Shown in pieces: positions 40,403 through 52,308 of a DNA stretch of 64,000 nt; within the stretch, counting starts at the first letter, position 1, and each line of letters opens with the position of its first letter. The notes under the pieces were generated by a model. It ran no database searches. It had not been told where the DNA came from and saw only the letters and a list, made by a program, of their open reading frames with translations. The DNA comes from Stercorarius parasiticus (Eukaryota > Chordata > Aves > Charadriiformes > Stercorariidae). Position numbers and translations under genes: made by a program. The stretch lies in assembly GCA_013396915.1 (NCBI GenBank), contig VWZL01000259.1:236378-300377 (forward strand), given 5' to 3'.

Positions 40403-40588
40403 TCCTCACTGAAAGGGTTATTGGAACAGGCTGCCGGGGGAAGTGGTTGAATGACCATCTCTGGAGGTATTTAAATGACAGGTAGACATGGCCCTTAGGG
40501 ACATGGTTTAGTGGTAGACTTGACAGTGTTCGATTAATGGTTGGACTCCATGATCTTAAAGGTCTTTTCCAACCTAAATGATTCTATA
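40403..40588 (+). mobile_element. CR1 LINE 3'-end fragment
   Basis: A severely 5'-truncated CR1 copy of about 186 bases. It starts in the end of ORF2 (GGAACAGGCTGCCGGGGGAA, encoding the RLPREV-like segment) and runs through TGGTTGGACTCCATGATCTT to the 3' terminus TTTTCCAACCTAAATGATTC. A few bases are lost inside the first segment. The tail type, with GGTTGGACTC and CAACCTAAATGATTCTAT, matches the minus-strand fragment at 61.3 kb and differs from the copies at 28.7 and 52.2 kb. Truncation at the 5' end is the usual result of incomplete reverse transcription. Confidence 0.93.
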
Positions 40589-40988
40589 CCCCACAATTTA
40601 AATCCTGGATTACTAGGAAGTCACCTAAAATTTTGGTATGAAGGCAATAGCCAGGAACTCCACTCTTCTGGGTCACAGAAATGTGTTGTGCCAAAGCAGA
40701 TGATGCAGGAGACAGAGCCCTCTCCAAAGTTAATGGCAGGCAGCAGATAAAAATCCTACAGGAGCTATGGACCTGTACAAAATTCACCACCACCCGCTTC
40801 AGGAGCCAACAGTGCTTCTTTGGCCCTACTTGAAAATAAAAACTACCTGATAATTTGAAAAGCAAAAGCAAAATAAGAGGCTGCATTGCACATAACTTCA
40901 AGTTGAGATGGGGACATGAGAGCAAATAAATCCTTTGTGATGGGATGGGTCATGTTATATAGACATAACTGGAAGTCACCGTGGTAAT

Positions 40989-41036
40989 AGGGAAAAGAGG
41001 AGAAAAAAAAAAGGAAAAGGGGGGGGAAGGAAAAGG
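40989..41036. repeat. 48-base homopurine tract
   Basis: An unbroken purine run containing an A10-type stretch, a G8-type run and AAGGAAAAGG flanks on both sides. Long homopurine-homopyrimidine tracts can form intramolecular triplexes. A T13 run lies 80 bases downstream at 41118-41130. No gene is nearby. Confidence 0.85.
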
Positions 41037-41299
41037 TGAATATTTACCTTTAAGTTCTAGCATGGACAGATATATTACATATGAGGACAGCTTAGACTTT
41101 TCTGTATTTCTTGGGGCTTTTTTTTTTTTTCCACTTGAAAACCAAACTAAATTTAACTGAAGGGAACACATATTGCTTTCTATCTCTAGGGATCTTGTGA
41201 GAGCTCACAAGGGCTGCTAAAGCTGAATGGTGATAATATGACTCCTAGAAATGGTTTGGTTCAATTTGGAGATTTGATTCACAATACAAAAGCACAGAG

Positions 41300-41470
41300 T
41301 AAAGCAGATGCTATCAGCCTGTGTCAATTAGACTGGCCAATGTGATATCAATTATTATATTTTTTTATTTGAAGCCCACCTGCTGATCTGACTAATCTGT
41401 GCTATTAGGAGCCCACGCTTGAATAATTAGACAAACTAGATTGAACATTAAGCTGAATCGTCCCTCTGAA
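41300..41470. promoter_or_regulatory. Candidate conserved non-coding element
   Basis: An AT-rich, repeat-free block with CAATTA at 41325-41330, GATATCAATTATTATA at 41344-41359 and TAATTA at 41424-41429, plus GATTGAACATTAAG downstream. No open frame of note. The call rests on motif density and lack of repeats. Confidence 0.33.
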
Positions 41471-41479
41471 GAAGTGGAG

Positions 41480-44400
41480 GATAAGCCAGAGGACACCAAA
41501 CATTGCCTTAGATGCAGAGAGACAGCAGGACACCCCAAATCAGACAGGCAAGAACCCTGCAGAAATGGTAACCTGGCTGATACAAGTATTTATCTGAATG
41601 GACTGTGGTAATAAGAATAGTTGTTAACAGATGTAATTGTAATTTATTATTTCATTAGAAGTCCCAGTACATTCTCTGTTATACCTCTGAGATTCCTCTC
41701 CTTCAAGACAGAGCTCTGGCTGGGGTCTGACATGGGGTGTGGGACTGAAATCCAGGTGGATTCCCAGGAGGAAAACATACCCATCATGCAGATCACTTCT
41801 GCAACCTCTTAACCACGTGGGACTGAACACACTGGGGAAGACACAATGAAATAACAGGGAATAAGGTCTGCTCACGTGTCCAAATAAGAAATTACAGTTA
41901 TGGATAAGAAATCGGGGCTGCAGCCTGAGAGGTGCTTCTGAGTACCCCATAACAAAGCACATGAGTAATGACTTAAGTTCTGCTGTTCATACAGTTGCAG
42001 AGTCTGCAACCACCCAGAAATCTGGACTGACCAGAGACACTGTAAATTGTCTTCATATTACTAATTTATCGTTTAACTGTAATTCACGAAACAATAAATA
42101 TATACCTTGAAGTCAAATAAAGACTTGCAGTCCCCTCTTGAGTGGAAGCCCACTGCTCCCTCTGAGCAGCCAGGGATCCCTGCGTGAACATCTGAGGCTG
42201 AATTTTAGCTCAATTTAGTTACGAATAATGGTATTCACTGCAGTTGTATAAAAGCGACCTGCATGTTCCTGATGTATGGAGGGTTGGGATGCAGTTGTTA
42301 AATCCAAGCAGCAGCTAGGCTTTAAAGATTTGCAATTGCACAAAAAGCACTGATAAAGAACAGTTGATTTGTCTCATTATGTAAAACGTGGATGCTCTTG
42401 TCTTGGCCAAAGAGGTAAAAGCATAAGATTTCCTGCTACTTACAGGTCGTTTGGCTGAAAAATACAGTCCCTTTGCAGTTCGGTCTATTGGCAATTAGAT
42501 AACAAATACAGGACATGTAGATGGAGTTAAAAACATTGCTGTGCTTTACAGCCTGCTTGCACAATAACTCTCTAGCTGGCAATGCAGAATAAAAAAATTT
42601 CCCAGATAAAAACCATGGAGCAGATGTGTAAAGTAGCAAAGCCCTGCTGATTTCAACAGACCTACACAGATTTACTGTGGCTGAGGATTCTGTCCCTTAT
42701 TGGCGAGTTTTGAAGCTCCTATAGTTAACTAAGAAACCCCAATAAAAGTGCCTTCTGCATGCAAGTCTTATGTCCCATGAAAATTGTATGGCCCTTCCAA
42801 ATCAGGTTCCATATTGCATGTGAAATTCATGCCAGACACACACCACTTCTTGAAGATGCGTGCAGAGATGGAGCTGTGCAGAGCATCAGTGGGATATTGG
42901 GATAGCCAACACACGATATTGAACAGAGAAAGGTGTCAGCAAAAATTCTTTTTTGGCAACAATTCATCGAGGACATTACTCAAGAAAATAAAAATGGTAT
43001 TGCTTAAACAGAGAAGATGATTCTAAGCTTTTAGATCAGCAATTTTCATTACTCAGCCCCTCCTAAAAAATGCACACAATTCCAATAATACACATCAGAA
43101 ACTCTGTGTGCTTATGAGTGTGGCAGTGAAGACCTTACTTCTCATCAGAGGAAGAAGGATAACCCCGTGCTTGGTAATGCCTGGGCAGTGTGCATACCAC
43201 GTCAAAACCCCCCATGAGGCTGGACACAGCCAAAACAGAACACAAGCAAGAAAGCACAACCAAAATGATAAAGGGAAAGAGCAATGGGGAGTCTTTTGGG
43301 AGAGCCAGCCATTACATGCAGCAAAAGTACTTACCACCACTAACTGTGTTATAGGTACCTTATATGCACTACAGGCAGATGTTTTACTGTATTACTAGTA
43401 AGAGACTCAGGAAAGTGAATTTTCAGTATGTTGCTAATTCCACACTGGGTACAGAAGGGAGGAGGGGTGAAAGGACAACAAGCTGAAGACACAAAAGGAG
43501 TTTTAGCTCATGAAAGTTTATCTCTGCTAATAAAGAGAATAAATGGACATCAAAGTAAAGATGTCATTAGCAGTAAGGTGCAGCACTTTGTCACTAGTGG
43601 AATAATGCAGCGTGGATCCTTTTGTTTGCTTTTGGATCATAATATGAATTTATTTTCAATACAAACTGTAAACTGAAATATTTGGAAAAACATCACCTTG
43701 AGTAGTAGGAATGTTTTTAAAGAAAGTGGTTTGAGGTGACATTTCCTTTCCCACTGGTGCCTACAATCAGCTTTCATGATTATTTGCATAAAAAATACTA
43801 GATTTCAGGAAAAAGGACTTGAAAAGTTTAGGAGCCAGAGTCACTTTCTTTGCATCACTAAAACCTTGACACTTCTGGAGGATAGTATTTCTTACCCATT
43901 TGCATACGAGCATGTATTTACAGCACACTGAGAGGGCTATCCATTACATGAGTATCCTTTGGTTCCATTACCTGCACCATGTCCCACTAATCTGTGTTTC
44001 TGGGATTCAAGCAAACATCCCAGAATCTGTCAGTCTTAACATCAGTCTATGCACTCTCTCCTTCCCTGCACTGACTCAGAACTATAACAAATAGCAACCT
44101 CTTGGCAAATTGCAGACTTTTAACGTGGAGCTAAAATTAAGAGGAACCTTTGAGTAATTTGGTGGACTTCAAAAAGCAGTTACTTCTAGGAAAGATCTTG
44201 ACCTCCACGTAAGTGACTTTACAATATGAGAACACCCTGGAAATACTTAGCAATCCAGATCAATTTACAGAAAATAGCATCAGTATACTTCAAAACTTGT
44301 AATAATTTCAGAAAGCAATTTCTACCTACAATTCCCCATGTGCAGAATACAGGACAGCATAGTGCAGTAAAAAAGTCATTGGATCTATAACATCTGGATG

Positions 44401-45030
44401 ACCCATGTCTGTAGGAGGTGGGTGGTCACCATCCCTAACTGGTATTGCTGGAGCCTTTATGTGACAGGGTGTTCTGTGTCTGCCTGGATGTGACGTGGGT
44501 CTGATCAACAGCCAGTGACAAATAGTGTGGTTCTCCCCTTTTCATCAAATGGGCTTTGAAAGAGGCCACCTAGCAGATGTATGTGATTATGTTCATGTTG
44601 AGTGTTCATTTAAAATAAAAATGTTAAGGTTGTAAAGTCAAGCAATCAAAACAGCAGTGCCAGAATTACGGGTGGCTGTGGAAAAACAGTACGTGATCAC
44701 ATATGTTCTCCTATTTTCTGCAAAAGAGAACTGAACTAAAATAAACCTTATTGTGGCTTTTTTTTCTGCTTTTGCAAATGCATTTTTCTTTGTGTGTGTA
44801 GCTAAAAATTACTTAATTCAACATTTGAATGCAAACATGGAGTTCTCTTAATCAAATCCCAGCGTCTCCAGTCTCCTTTAAACCCTGACCGGCAGCACCC
44901 ACAAGATGCGTCGTGTGTTTTGGTTTGACAGTAAGGGAGAACATATGTGCATCTCTAACAGGACAAACCCAGTGCACTGCGCACTACTTTACACGCTTGC
45001 TGCCATTGCAAGTCACCCTCAAGCGCGACC
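41480..45030. other. Non-coding stretch, no gene recognised
   Basis: Open frames of at most about 112 codons, on both strands, none recognisable. No transposon fragment or RNA gene was identified. Confidence 0.55.
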
Positions 45031-45039
45031 ACCTTGTGT

Positions 45040-45400
45040 TCCATGATAATTGCAACAAGGTTTTGCAAATCAATTAAAATCCACATTGTCTCCTCGCTGT
45101 ACACAAACAGCGCAGAAATGCCATGTCATTTTTCTCGCCAGCAATTCAGTCCTCCAAGTTACATTTTTGTCATCCTTTACCTCCATGTTCACATTGTCGC
45201 TGTCAAGCCAGGAAGCAGTAGTCACAGCCGCATCTTGAATAGCCATCTTTCACTCTCAAATAATCTAGTTTGCAATGGGTATCTTTACCTACTATTCTTC
45301 TATTTTCCATCTCATGAGCCGCCATGAAATTGACATTTAAAACTAATTGTACGGTAAAATCCCGCGGATTCCAGAAACTGTGTCTGAGATTTGTGGCGAG
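45040..45400. promoter_or_regulatory. Candidate conserved non-coding element
   Basis: Starts with GATAATTGCAAC and a compact cluster of TTTGCAAAT (octamer-like) at 45062-45070 directly followed by CAATTAAAA at 45071-45079. It continues repeat-free with TAATTGTACGG near 45344 and the CpG-bearing CCCGCGGATTCC at 45361. CpG kept in AT-rich DNA is mildly suggestive of function. A 97-codon plus-strand frame (45034-45327) crosses it but shows no recognisable domain. Confidence 0.4.
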
Positions 45401-45999
45401 GCAGTAGGACCAGATTCCTCCCTGTATTAGTTTCTGTCTGCTACATAACTGTGAATGAGTGCTAAAGGGGATTATTAGGCCCCAGTGGTGAGATAGAGTG
45501 CATATAACTAATCTGCATTGCTTATCTCAAGCAGACAGTGGTCTGTCAGGACCTGTCTACATGCCCTCCATGCTTGTCCCTTGCCTTTATTGTGTTGCTG
45601 CCGCTGTTGCTGCTGGTGGCTCTCCTCTGCTCTTATAAACAACCAATTACTGCCCCAAACAGATGTCTGTGGCTATGATCAAATAATTTGTTGGAGTGAA
45701 GAGGCCTTAAACAGGTCAATTCCATTCAGTTAGACATGGTATCTGAGCGAAGGCGAAAGGAGGCACTGCAGGGTGACCTGAACTTGTGAGTTATTGAGAG
45801 AAGGTAAACTTAGGACAGCAGATAATGAATCAGCTTTCACCAGTTAACACTGTAAAAATACATAGAATGAAAGCTGGAAAATTATTCAAAGACCTTTTTG
45901 CCAACAAAAATCAAATGGTGGACTTAACAGAAAATTGTATGCCTTTCCAAAGTTCGGCATTTCATTTAATGCGTTTGAGTTAATAAAAGACACATGCCT

Positions 46000-46230
46000 C
46001 CCTGCAATTAGACATTAGTTTATAAAGCTAAAAAGCTATATATAGAATCAGCAGAACAGTGGGTAAGTTTGGCGGGATATTTTTAATTAATTCTGGTACT
46101 GATGAACTTTAATCTCCAGCTAGAAAATTTGACACATATGCCTTTGATAAAGTATGATTTCCATTAAAATATTGTGCAAGGCCAGGGGTTTATAGCTTGC
46201 CTGTTCAATAAATTTGTATTTAGCTATTGT
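46000..46230. promoter_or_regulatory. Possible conserved non-coding element
   Basis: An AT-rich repeat-free block with the palindrome TTAATTAA at 46083-46090, GGCGGGATATTT (E2F-like GGCGGGA) at 46071-46082, and CCATTAAAATATTG downstream. The motif combination is suggestive but common enough in AT-rich DNA to keep confidence low. Confidence 0.27.
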
Positions 46231-46239
46231 CTTCCTTGG

Positions 46240-49200
46240 TCTGCAGGGGAAACAATGCGTATCAGGCAGATGCTCAGACATCAGAACAATTAATGTAGCT
46301 TTCAAGAAGAAAAAACAAAAAGAGAAGAGCTTTAAATCTTTTCTGTTTATGCAACCACCAACCACCCTACATGTGATCATAAAAATACATGGTTGTTTGA
46401 CGGGTAGTTATGTTAAGCTATAACCATAACCAAAAGCCATGACCAAGAGGGTGAACGACAGAATCCTTTTATTCTCTCCTCCTGATTCAAAAGTGTTTTA
46501 AACAGCAAGGTTTTCTGTTCTGCAATGCTGTCATACAGTCACCCAAGCATAATGACCTGATCCGCTATAAATTCATTGGGAATGGGGTCCCACCTGTGAA
46601 TGTCCGTAGAAGCAAGTAAAATTCTCTTGCAAGGCTCAATCAATACCATTCACATCATGTCTAGCTAAGATATATAAATATTCATTTATATGAATGGTAA
46701 GAATTAGCCATCAAGAGGGTTCAAATACTGGAGAAATCGGAGACAGCTTCACTCAATTTCCCAAAAATTTCTCAGAAAGTCTCTCAGATACCCCCACAAC
46801 AAGAAGAGAATCTCTGCCCAAAATCGCTTATGATCCTTAGGGTTTGGTTATGCTTTTAACATAGAGCCCCATGTAGCTGGCGAATGTATAAGGAGTACTG
46901 GAAGGGTGCATGCATAGAGGTGATGTGAGACCTCTCTGGACCTTCAACTGCCCTTTTACCTCAAAGCAGCAGTGAGTTCCACAGGTTTTTCATACTTACT
47001 GAAAAGAGAAGTGCTGCGGTAAGGAAAAGCTTTTCAGAAGAACAGAAGTTGAAGCAGCAGCTTCAGAGACGAACAAGAAGAGAGTGGGGGGTAAATCCAG
47101 AATATATGAAATGAAAGAGACTAGCATACTTTGTATGCAGGCAAAACAGACAGAGACACAGCCACAGAGAAGAAAAGATAGGGAAACAGGAGATAAGAGA
47201 AGGACTGAGAAGAGGACAAGGCAAAACAGGTCTTTGGGACTGATGAGGAGGCACTGGAGAAATATTACCAAGGCTGACCTCCACACTGAGGGCTGAGTTA
47301 GGGACACTAAAGAAAATCATTTCATGGCACTTCCCAAGAAAGAGCTCAAAACAGGCTTAAAACTTAAACAGACGAGAGGGAGTGCAGTTTACCAGTGTGG
47401 AGCTAAGCCACAAAAGGAGGAAGTTTACCTGAAGTCACGGTTCAATTTACAGTTAACTATGTGTTAATCCCAGTGGAGCTGGAGCATAGCTCTTAGCTCC
47501 AGGTGTTTGGAAAGGGAGACTGTACCTGGAAACTTCAGAACGTGTGATTCCAGTGCAAGTTCCAAAATCAAGAAAACTGAGTAAATATCTGCCCAGTTAG
47601 CCTACCTTGTGCTATACGCTGCTACAGCAACTCAGCTAGCATTTACTGGCTACCTGAAAAGGTCTGTCTAGAAAAGCATACTCAGATATATCCATACAAA
47701 CATCCAACACCCTGGTTTGCACTCCTAATCTGCGTAGAATAAACCCTGATCATTCCTGATCTTTACATGTGGTTTCACAGACTGTCAACACATCCTGCAT
47801 TTTGTACTTGCTTACCTCTGCTCTATATATTTAAGACTTAAATCTTTCCTTAGAAATCAATTTATCCCAAACTACTAGCTGCAGCTACTTCTCCATCAGC
47901 TAATTCTGACCTATCATTAGGGGACGCCTCCTTCACAGTATCTGCAGTCCAAAATAGTGTCATCATCTATCCTTCCTCCATGTTATCACATTGAAAATAA
48001 GCTTAATTATTCTATTTTTCTTCTTAGACACAGATTTCCTATATCGACAACTTCTGTGGTGTGGTTTGATCACAGAAACATATCAGAGAAATAGAATACG
48101 TCACAAAATAGAAAAGAACAGATAGAACAGAAATAGCATCAATCCTGGCCAAATCATGGAAAATCTGTAGTAGTACATTCCTAGTCCACATTCTTGCTGG
48201 AAAAAATGGAAGTATGAAACATGCAGTCTTCAAACCTGGGATGCAATTAAAGACCTAAAATACAATTTTTAAATCCATCTTAGGTTTTTTGCTATTAGCT
48301 GCTCATCATCTTTCTAAATCCATTTGCGCTACTTCCCACTCTCACTATCAACAGCGGCTCTTACCAGTCAGGAACAGACTATTTCAGTTAAATTCAGTTA
48401 AAAAGTCAGCATGGTGAAGACAATCTACTTGAGTTGATGCACTCCATTTTGTATAACTAGTCAAACAGTAAACTGATACATTGACAAAAAGGTAAAATAT
48501 TGCTAAGATATTTTGAGTCAACTGTTTTAATCCACCTTGGGAAAGCAAGACACTGGAAAGCTCCTCTACCTGGAGAGTTTTCCCACATCCTGGGGCAATG
48601 CAGCTCTCAGCTCAGAAACACGCCGTCTGGCCAAATCTACACCATCTTCAGACATTTAAGGAAGAACTATCAGCAGAACAACATATTATTCGAACAAGGG
48701 ACTGACCTGCAACACATGCCGGTGCTGTGCTGTATTAACCCTACCAGCTGAAACCTCTCTGCTTGAAATACTTAGGATCTCTATCCCTACTACACAAGTA
48801 GTCAGTGAACAACAGATTTGGCCACGCAGAGGATGACTCAAATAGATAAAACCACATGTCACATGTTCTGAAGTTCAAAAAGCTTCAACTGAAGCAGAAC
48901 AAGAACCAGGAAATCCTTTCCTAGTGCCGTGATTTAAAGGAAAATAAAGAAAACTCTTAAGTGTGAAGTCAGTTGCTTAGCTAGTGCACAGACATTCAGT
49001 CAACTTCTGCCATGCCTTTTTGCACAGAAGACTGCAAATGATGCTGACAGCTAAACTGCTTGTCCCCGGGCTCTCTGTAAAGCCCTCCTGCAGAGTCCTC
49101 AACAAGCACAGGGCTCCCACAGATCACAGCTGAATTACAGCTTCATCTCAATGACTTGCAGCTCTATTATTTTCTTCCATACCACCAACAACATGCACCT

Positions 49201-50010
49201 ATACGTTGCCTGGCCAAGGTGTTTGAGAGACCAATTCTGCCTTCAACAACTGTTTCCAGCTTTGCGCACCTCCATGTTAAAACATTGATTTTTATACAAC
49301 CAGCTCCTGCATACACCCAACTGCTGGATTGCTGTTCGGTCACTCAAGTACAGTTTTACAAGACTGATGTCAACAAGAATAAAGGCTAATTTTTCTTGAA
49401 GGCACAAGCGAGTTCTGAGACACAGTTCACATAAAGCTCTGTAATTTGGCTGTTTTGGCCCTTCTGGGCAAAAGTATCAAGGATTCATTAAAAAGTATCT
49501 AAGCAAGCGAATAGCCATGGGGAAATACTAAATTCTCATGAGGCAACTCGTGCCAAGTCACAGAGCAGAGACCAACTCAGAGGTACAGGCTCCAAAAAAA
49601 TAAAAGTAGCAAATAGAATAAGCATAGCAATAATAAGCATAATCAGCACAAACCAATTTCTGTTCTCACCAAGACCACCATAAATCTGGCTTGGGGTTAG
49701 TCCAGAAGAGGTGGGAAGGGATCCCAGGCAGGTAGCGCTTGCTCATCCCTGGAAGGTTTCCAGCGTAACATGCAAGTAGGTGTAGTCTCAACCCAGATAC
49801 CATTATAAACACTCATTGCACCACTGGGTACATGGTTTAGCTGTTGTTTATGCTGAATAACTAATTAACTTTAGCTTCAGTCCAAAGGAGGTAGAAAGCA
49901 TTCAATGTGCATTTAGCAGTGATAAAAATCAATCTGTAAAAGAACAGATGCGGGCCCTGGTTTGGTTGGGATATTTCTAAAATATTAAACAATCCTTTTC
50001 TTGATATAAA
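46240..50010. other. Non-coding stretch, purine-rich centre
   Basis: No recognisable gene. From about 47030 to 47240 the plus strand is strongly purine-rich (AGAGAA-type sequence). This makes the complementary frames (46996-47320) encode hydrophobic leucine/serine-rich peptides that mimic membrane proteins. No transposon or RNA gene was identified. Confidence 0.55.
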
Positions 50011-50019
50011 TAACAGGAG

Positions 50020-50350
50020 CGTAATTGAATTAATATTGACTAATAGTAATTGCTCCTTGTTCCTCAAGTCTGCCTTTTATTGGTGGGAGGAGTGGTGGAG
50101 GTTATTGCCTCTTAAAAAAAAAAATCCTGAGGCCCTGAAGCACCTTTTCTGCCTTATTATTATTGTAATAATGAGGGCAACTGATTTGATCTCTCCTTAC
50201 ACAATACTGCAGCACAGCGATGGCTAAATAAACAGCCAAAGTCCTTTTGTCCCTGTGGGCTGTTTCTCGGTAATTAAAATCAATAGGATCTTTCTCGGAG
50301 GATCTCTTTAACCTCATAGAGCTACACTGTTCTGAGCAGGCAATGTAAAA
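50020..50350. promoter_or_regulatory. Candidate conserved non-coding element
   Basis: Repeat-free apart from one A11 run near 50115. It contains TAATTG at 50022-50027 and 50047-50052, a CCTTTTATTGG word (CArG/CCAAT-like), TTATTATTATTGTAATAATG at 50155-50174, and TAATTA at 50271-50276 within CTCGGTAATTAAAATC. The density of homeodomain sites is among the highest of the window. Function and target are unknown. Confidence 0.4.
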
Positions 50351-52163
50351 CAAACAAATGAACTTGCAGTCCTTGTTGAGAGGGGAAAAAAAAATACAAG
50401 CAACATTATTTTATTAGGATAATATTGGTTTTGGAGAGGGGTCATGGAAGAGGCTGTATTTAAACATTTAATTTTTTTTATTCCTGTCCCCTTCCCCCCC
50501 CCCGGCCCCTTTCTTAAAAAAAACCCAAAACAATACTCTGGCAGCATCCTCTATTCCCATAGGTCATGTGAGCTGAAATAGTCCATTGATCTTCCTTCTT
50601 TTGGAAAGGGAATAGGCAACAGAGGGAAAATAAACCTCACCCAGTTGAGACTCGTGATGACTCAGGAGGTCTCCGTGTAAGGTGCTGTAGATTTAAGGTT
50701 CAAGAGGAAAGTAAGTGAAGGTCCCCAGGGTTTCACTGCTGCTGGTACAGGCAATTGCAGCCAAGGACAGTGCAGGCTTCAGAGGCTCACATCCCTGAGC
50801 TACACACCTAGCCAATGGCACCGCTCCCAAGGAGTTATGGTGCTGATGACCAGCATGTTGCATACAACAGCCAAGGAGAAAAGATTTACACCGCATCTCT
50901 CAGGAATCTCGAATCCTGAGCTGTTAATCAATGCCTGGTGAAGCAATTAAGCTGCAGCCAGAGGGGGACCCTATCCTGGTCAATACAAGCAAAAGCATTT
51001 TGTCTTGGAAAACGTAACGCTACTGAGCACTACTGCTTAACACTTCCTCCAGACAAATCTGCTCGGTGACCCCTCGCCCAGCTGACCCAGTGGCAGCCTC
51101 TCCTTTCTGGCTGTTCCCAGGTAGTTTGGATGACCCAGGGGCTGCTCTGTACCCATGGTAGGACATGAAAGCACTTGAGCAAATCCTGGAGCTAAGCCAA
51201 CAGGCATTATCACCAGCAAACAGCAGGAGGCAATTCATCCCCATTAGCTGCCTTTCAGTCCCAGCGCACTGCCACCAGGAGCAACAAAAGTCCAAACACC
51301 CATGCAAGGAAGCAGCATTTAAAATGAGAGGGATTTTAGAGGGACGCAATTATACTTGGTTAGACAGATGCTCAGGAATGGGTGGGGACAGTCAATCTTA
51401 TGCTCCGGTGGTTTTACAAGGTGTTTCCAAAGGTACAAAAGCAATATAGCAAGTGCTGCAACAGGGAAACCTAAGCATTAAGCTGTACTCATTCGTTGCT
51501 CTGCTCCAGGATCCAGTTTGACCCATTGACAACTGTAGTGGTACAGCCACACACAAGCGACTAGGAAAGCCTTCAGCGCTTTGACACAATGAAAGGAAAA
51601 CTCCTCTTGCTTGGATTTTTAGCAACACGGCTGTCAGCACTTTGACCACCAGAAGGGCCTGGCTGGACAAAAGGAAGACCCGAGGCGTGTGTTACACATG
51701 TCACTGTGTATTACATGTACCATCTAGGCACTCCCAGGATTTGCCAATTACTATGGCTAACTGATACTTCCGTATATAAAAGTTGCTCCCAATTGCTCAT
51801 AGGTCTGGCAAGCATTAATCCCATAAACTGGAATTTCTTCCTCTCAGGCTTGTGCCTTTGGTAAGTGCGGTTTGGAAAGTTTCATACAAAATGGGTCAGC
51901 TGTTTCTAAGAAGAAAAAAAAGTTAAAAATAAAAGACATCGCTTAATGCCTATCACGTGCTGGAAAATCCTCTCTTCGAACAGCAGTAACACCTTCACGT
52001 GCTGGGAAGCAACATGCTATTTGCAGGTGAGGTGACACAAAGGAGCCATAACCATGGAGATCTGCGGAGTTAAGAACTGTGAAAAAAAAAATAATCTCTG
52101 TGTTCACCTGCTCGGTAAAAGTTTCTTTAGATTCTACTGGGTCTTGAATAAGCAATAATACTT

Positions 52164-52308
52164 GCCCCATCCCTGAAAGTGTTCAAGGCCAGGTTGGATG
52201 GGGCTTTGAGCAACCTGGTCTAGTGGGAGGTGTCCCTGCCCATGGCAGGGGGGTTGGAACTAGATGATCTTTAAGGTCCCTTCCAGCCCGAACCATTCTA
52301 CGATTCTA
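52164..52308 (+). mobile_element. CR1 LINE 3'-end fragment
   Basis: A 145-base CR1 tail running from ATCCCTGAAAGTGTTCAAGG through GGGGCTTTGAGCAACCTGGT, GTCCCTGCCCATGGCAGG and AGATGATCTTTAAGGTCCCT to ATTCTACGATTCTA, followed by A8. It is the same 3' type as the copy at 27.8-28.7 kb, from which it differs at roughly 14 of about 138 positions by eye. Only the last codons of ORF2 and the 3' untranslated part remain. Confidence 0.95.

Noticed and set aside
46996..47320. Apparent hydrophobic membrane protein on the minus strand
   Set aside because: The plus strand is purine-rich here, so the complement necessarily encodes Leu/Ser/Phe-rich peptides.
51836..51867. Possible 13-base microexon: TTCTTCCTCTCAG, GCTTGTGCCTTTG, GTAAGT
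   Set aside because: Good splice words, but no neighbouring exons. With so short a body, chance pairing in 64 kb is likely.
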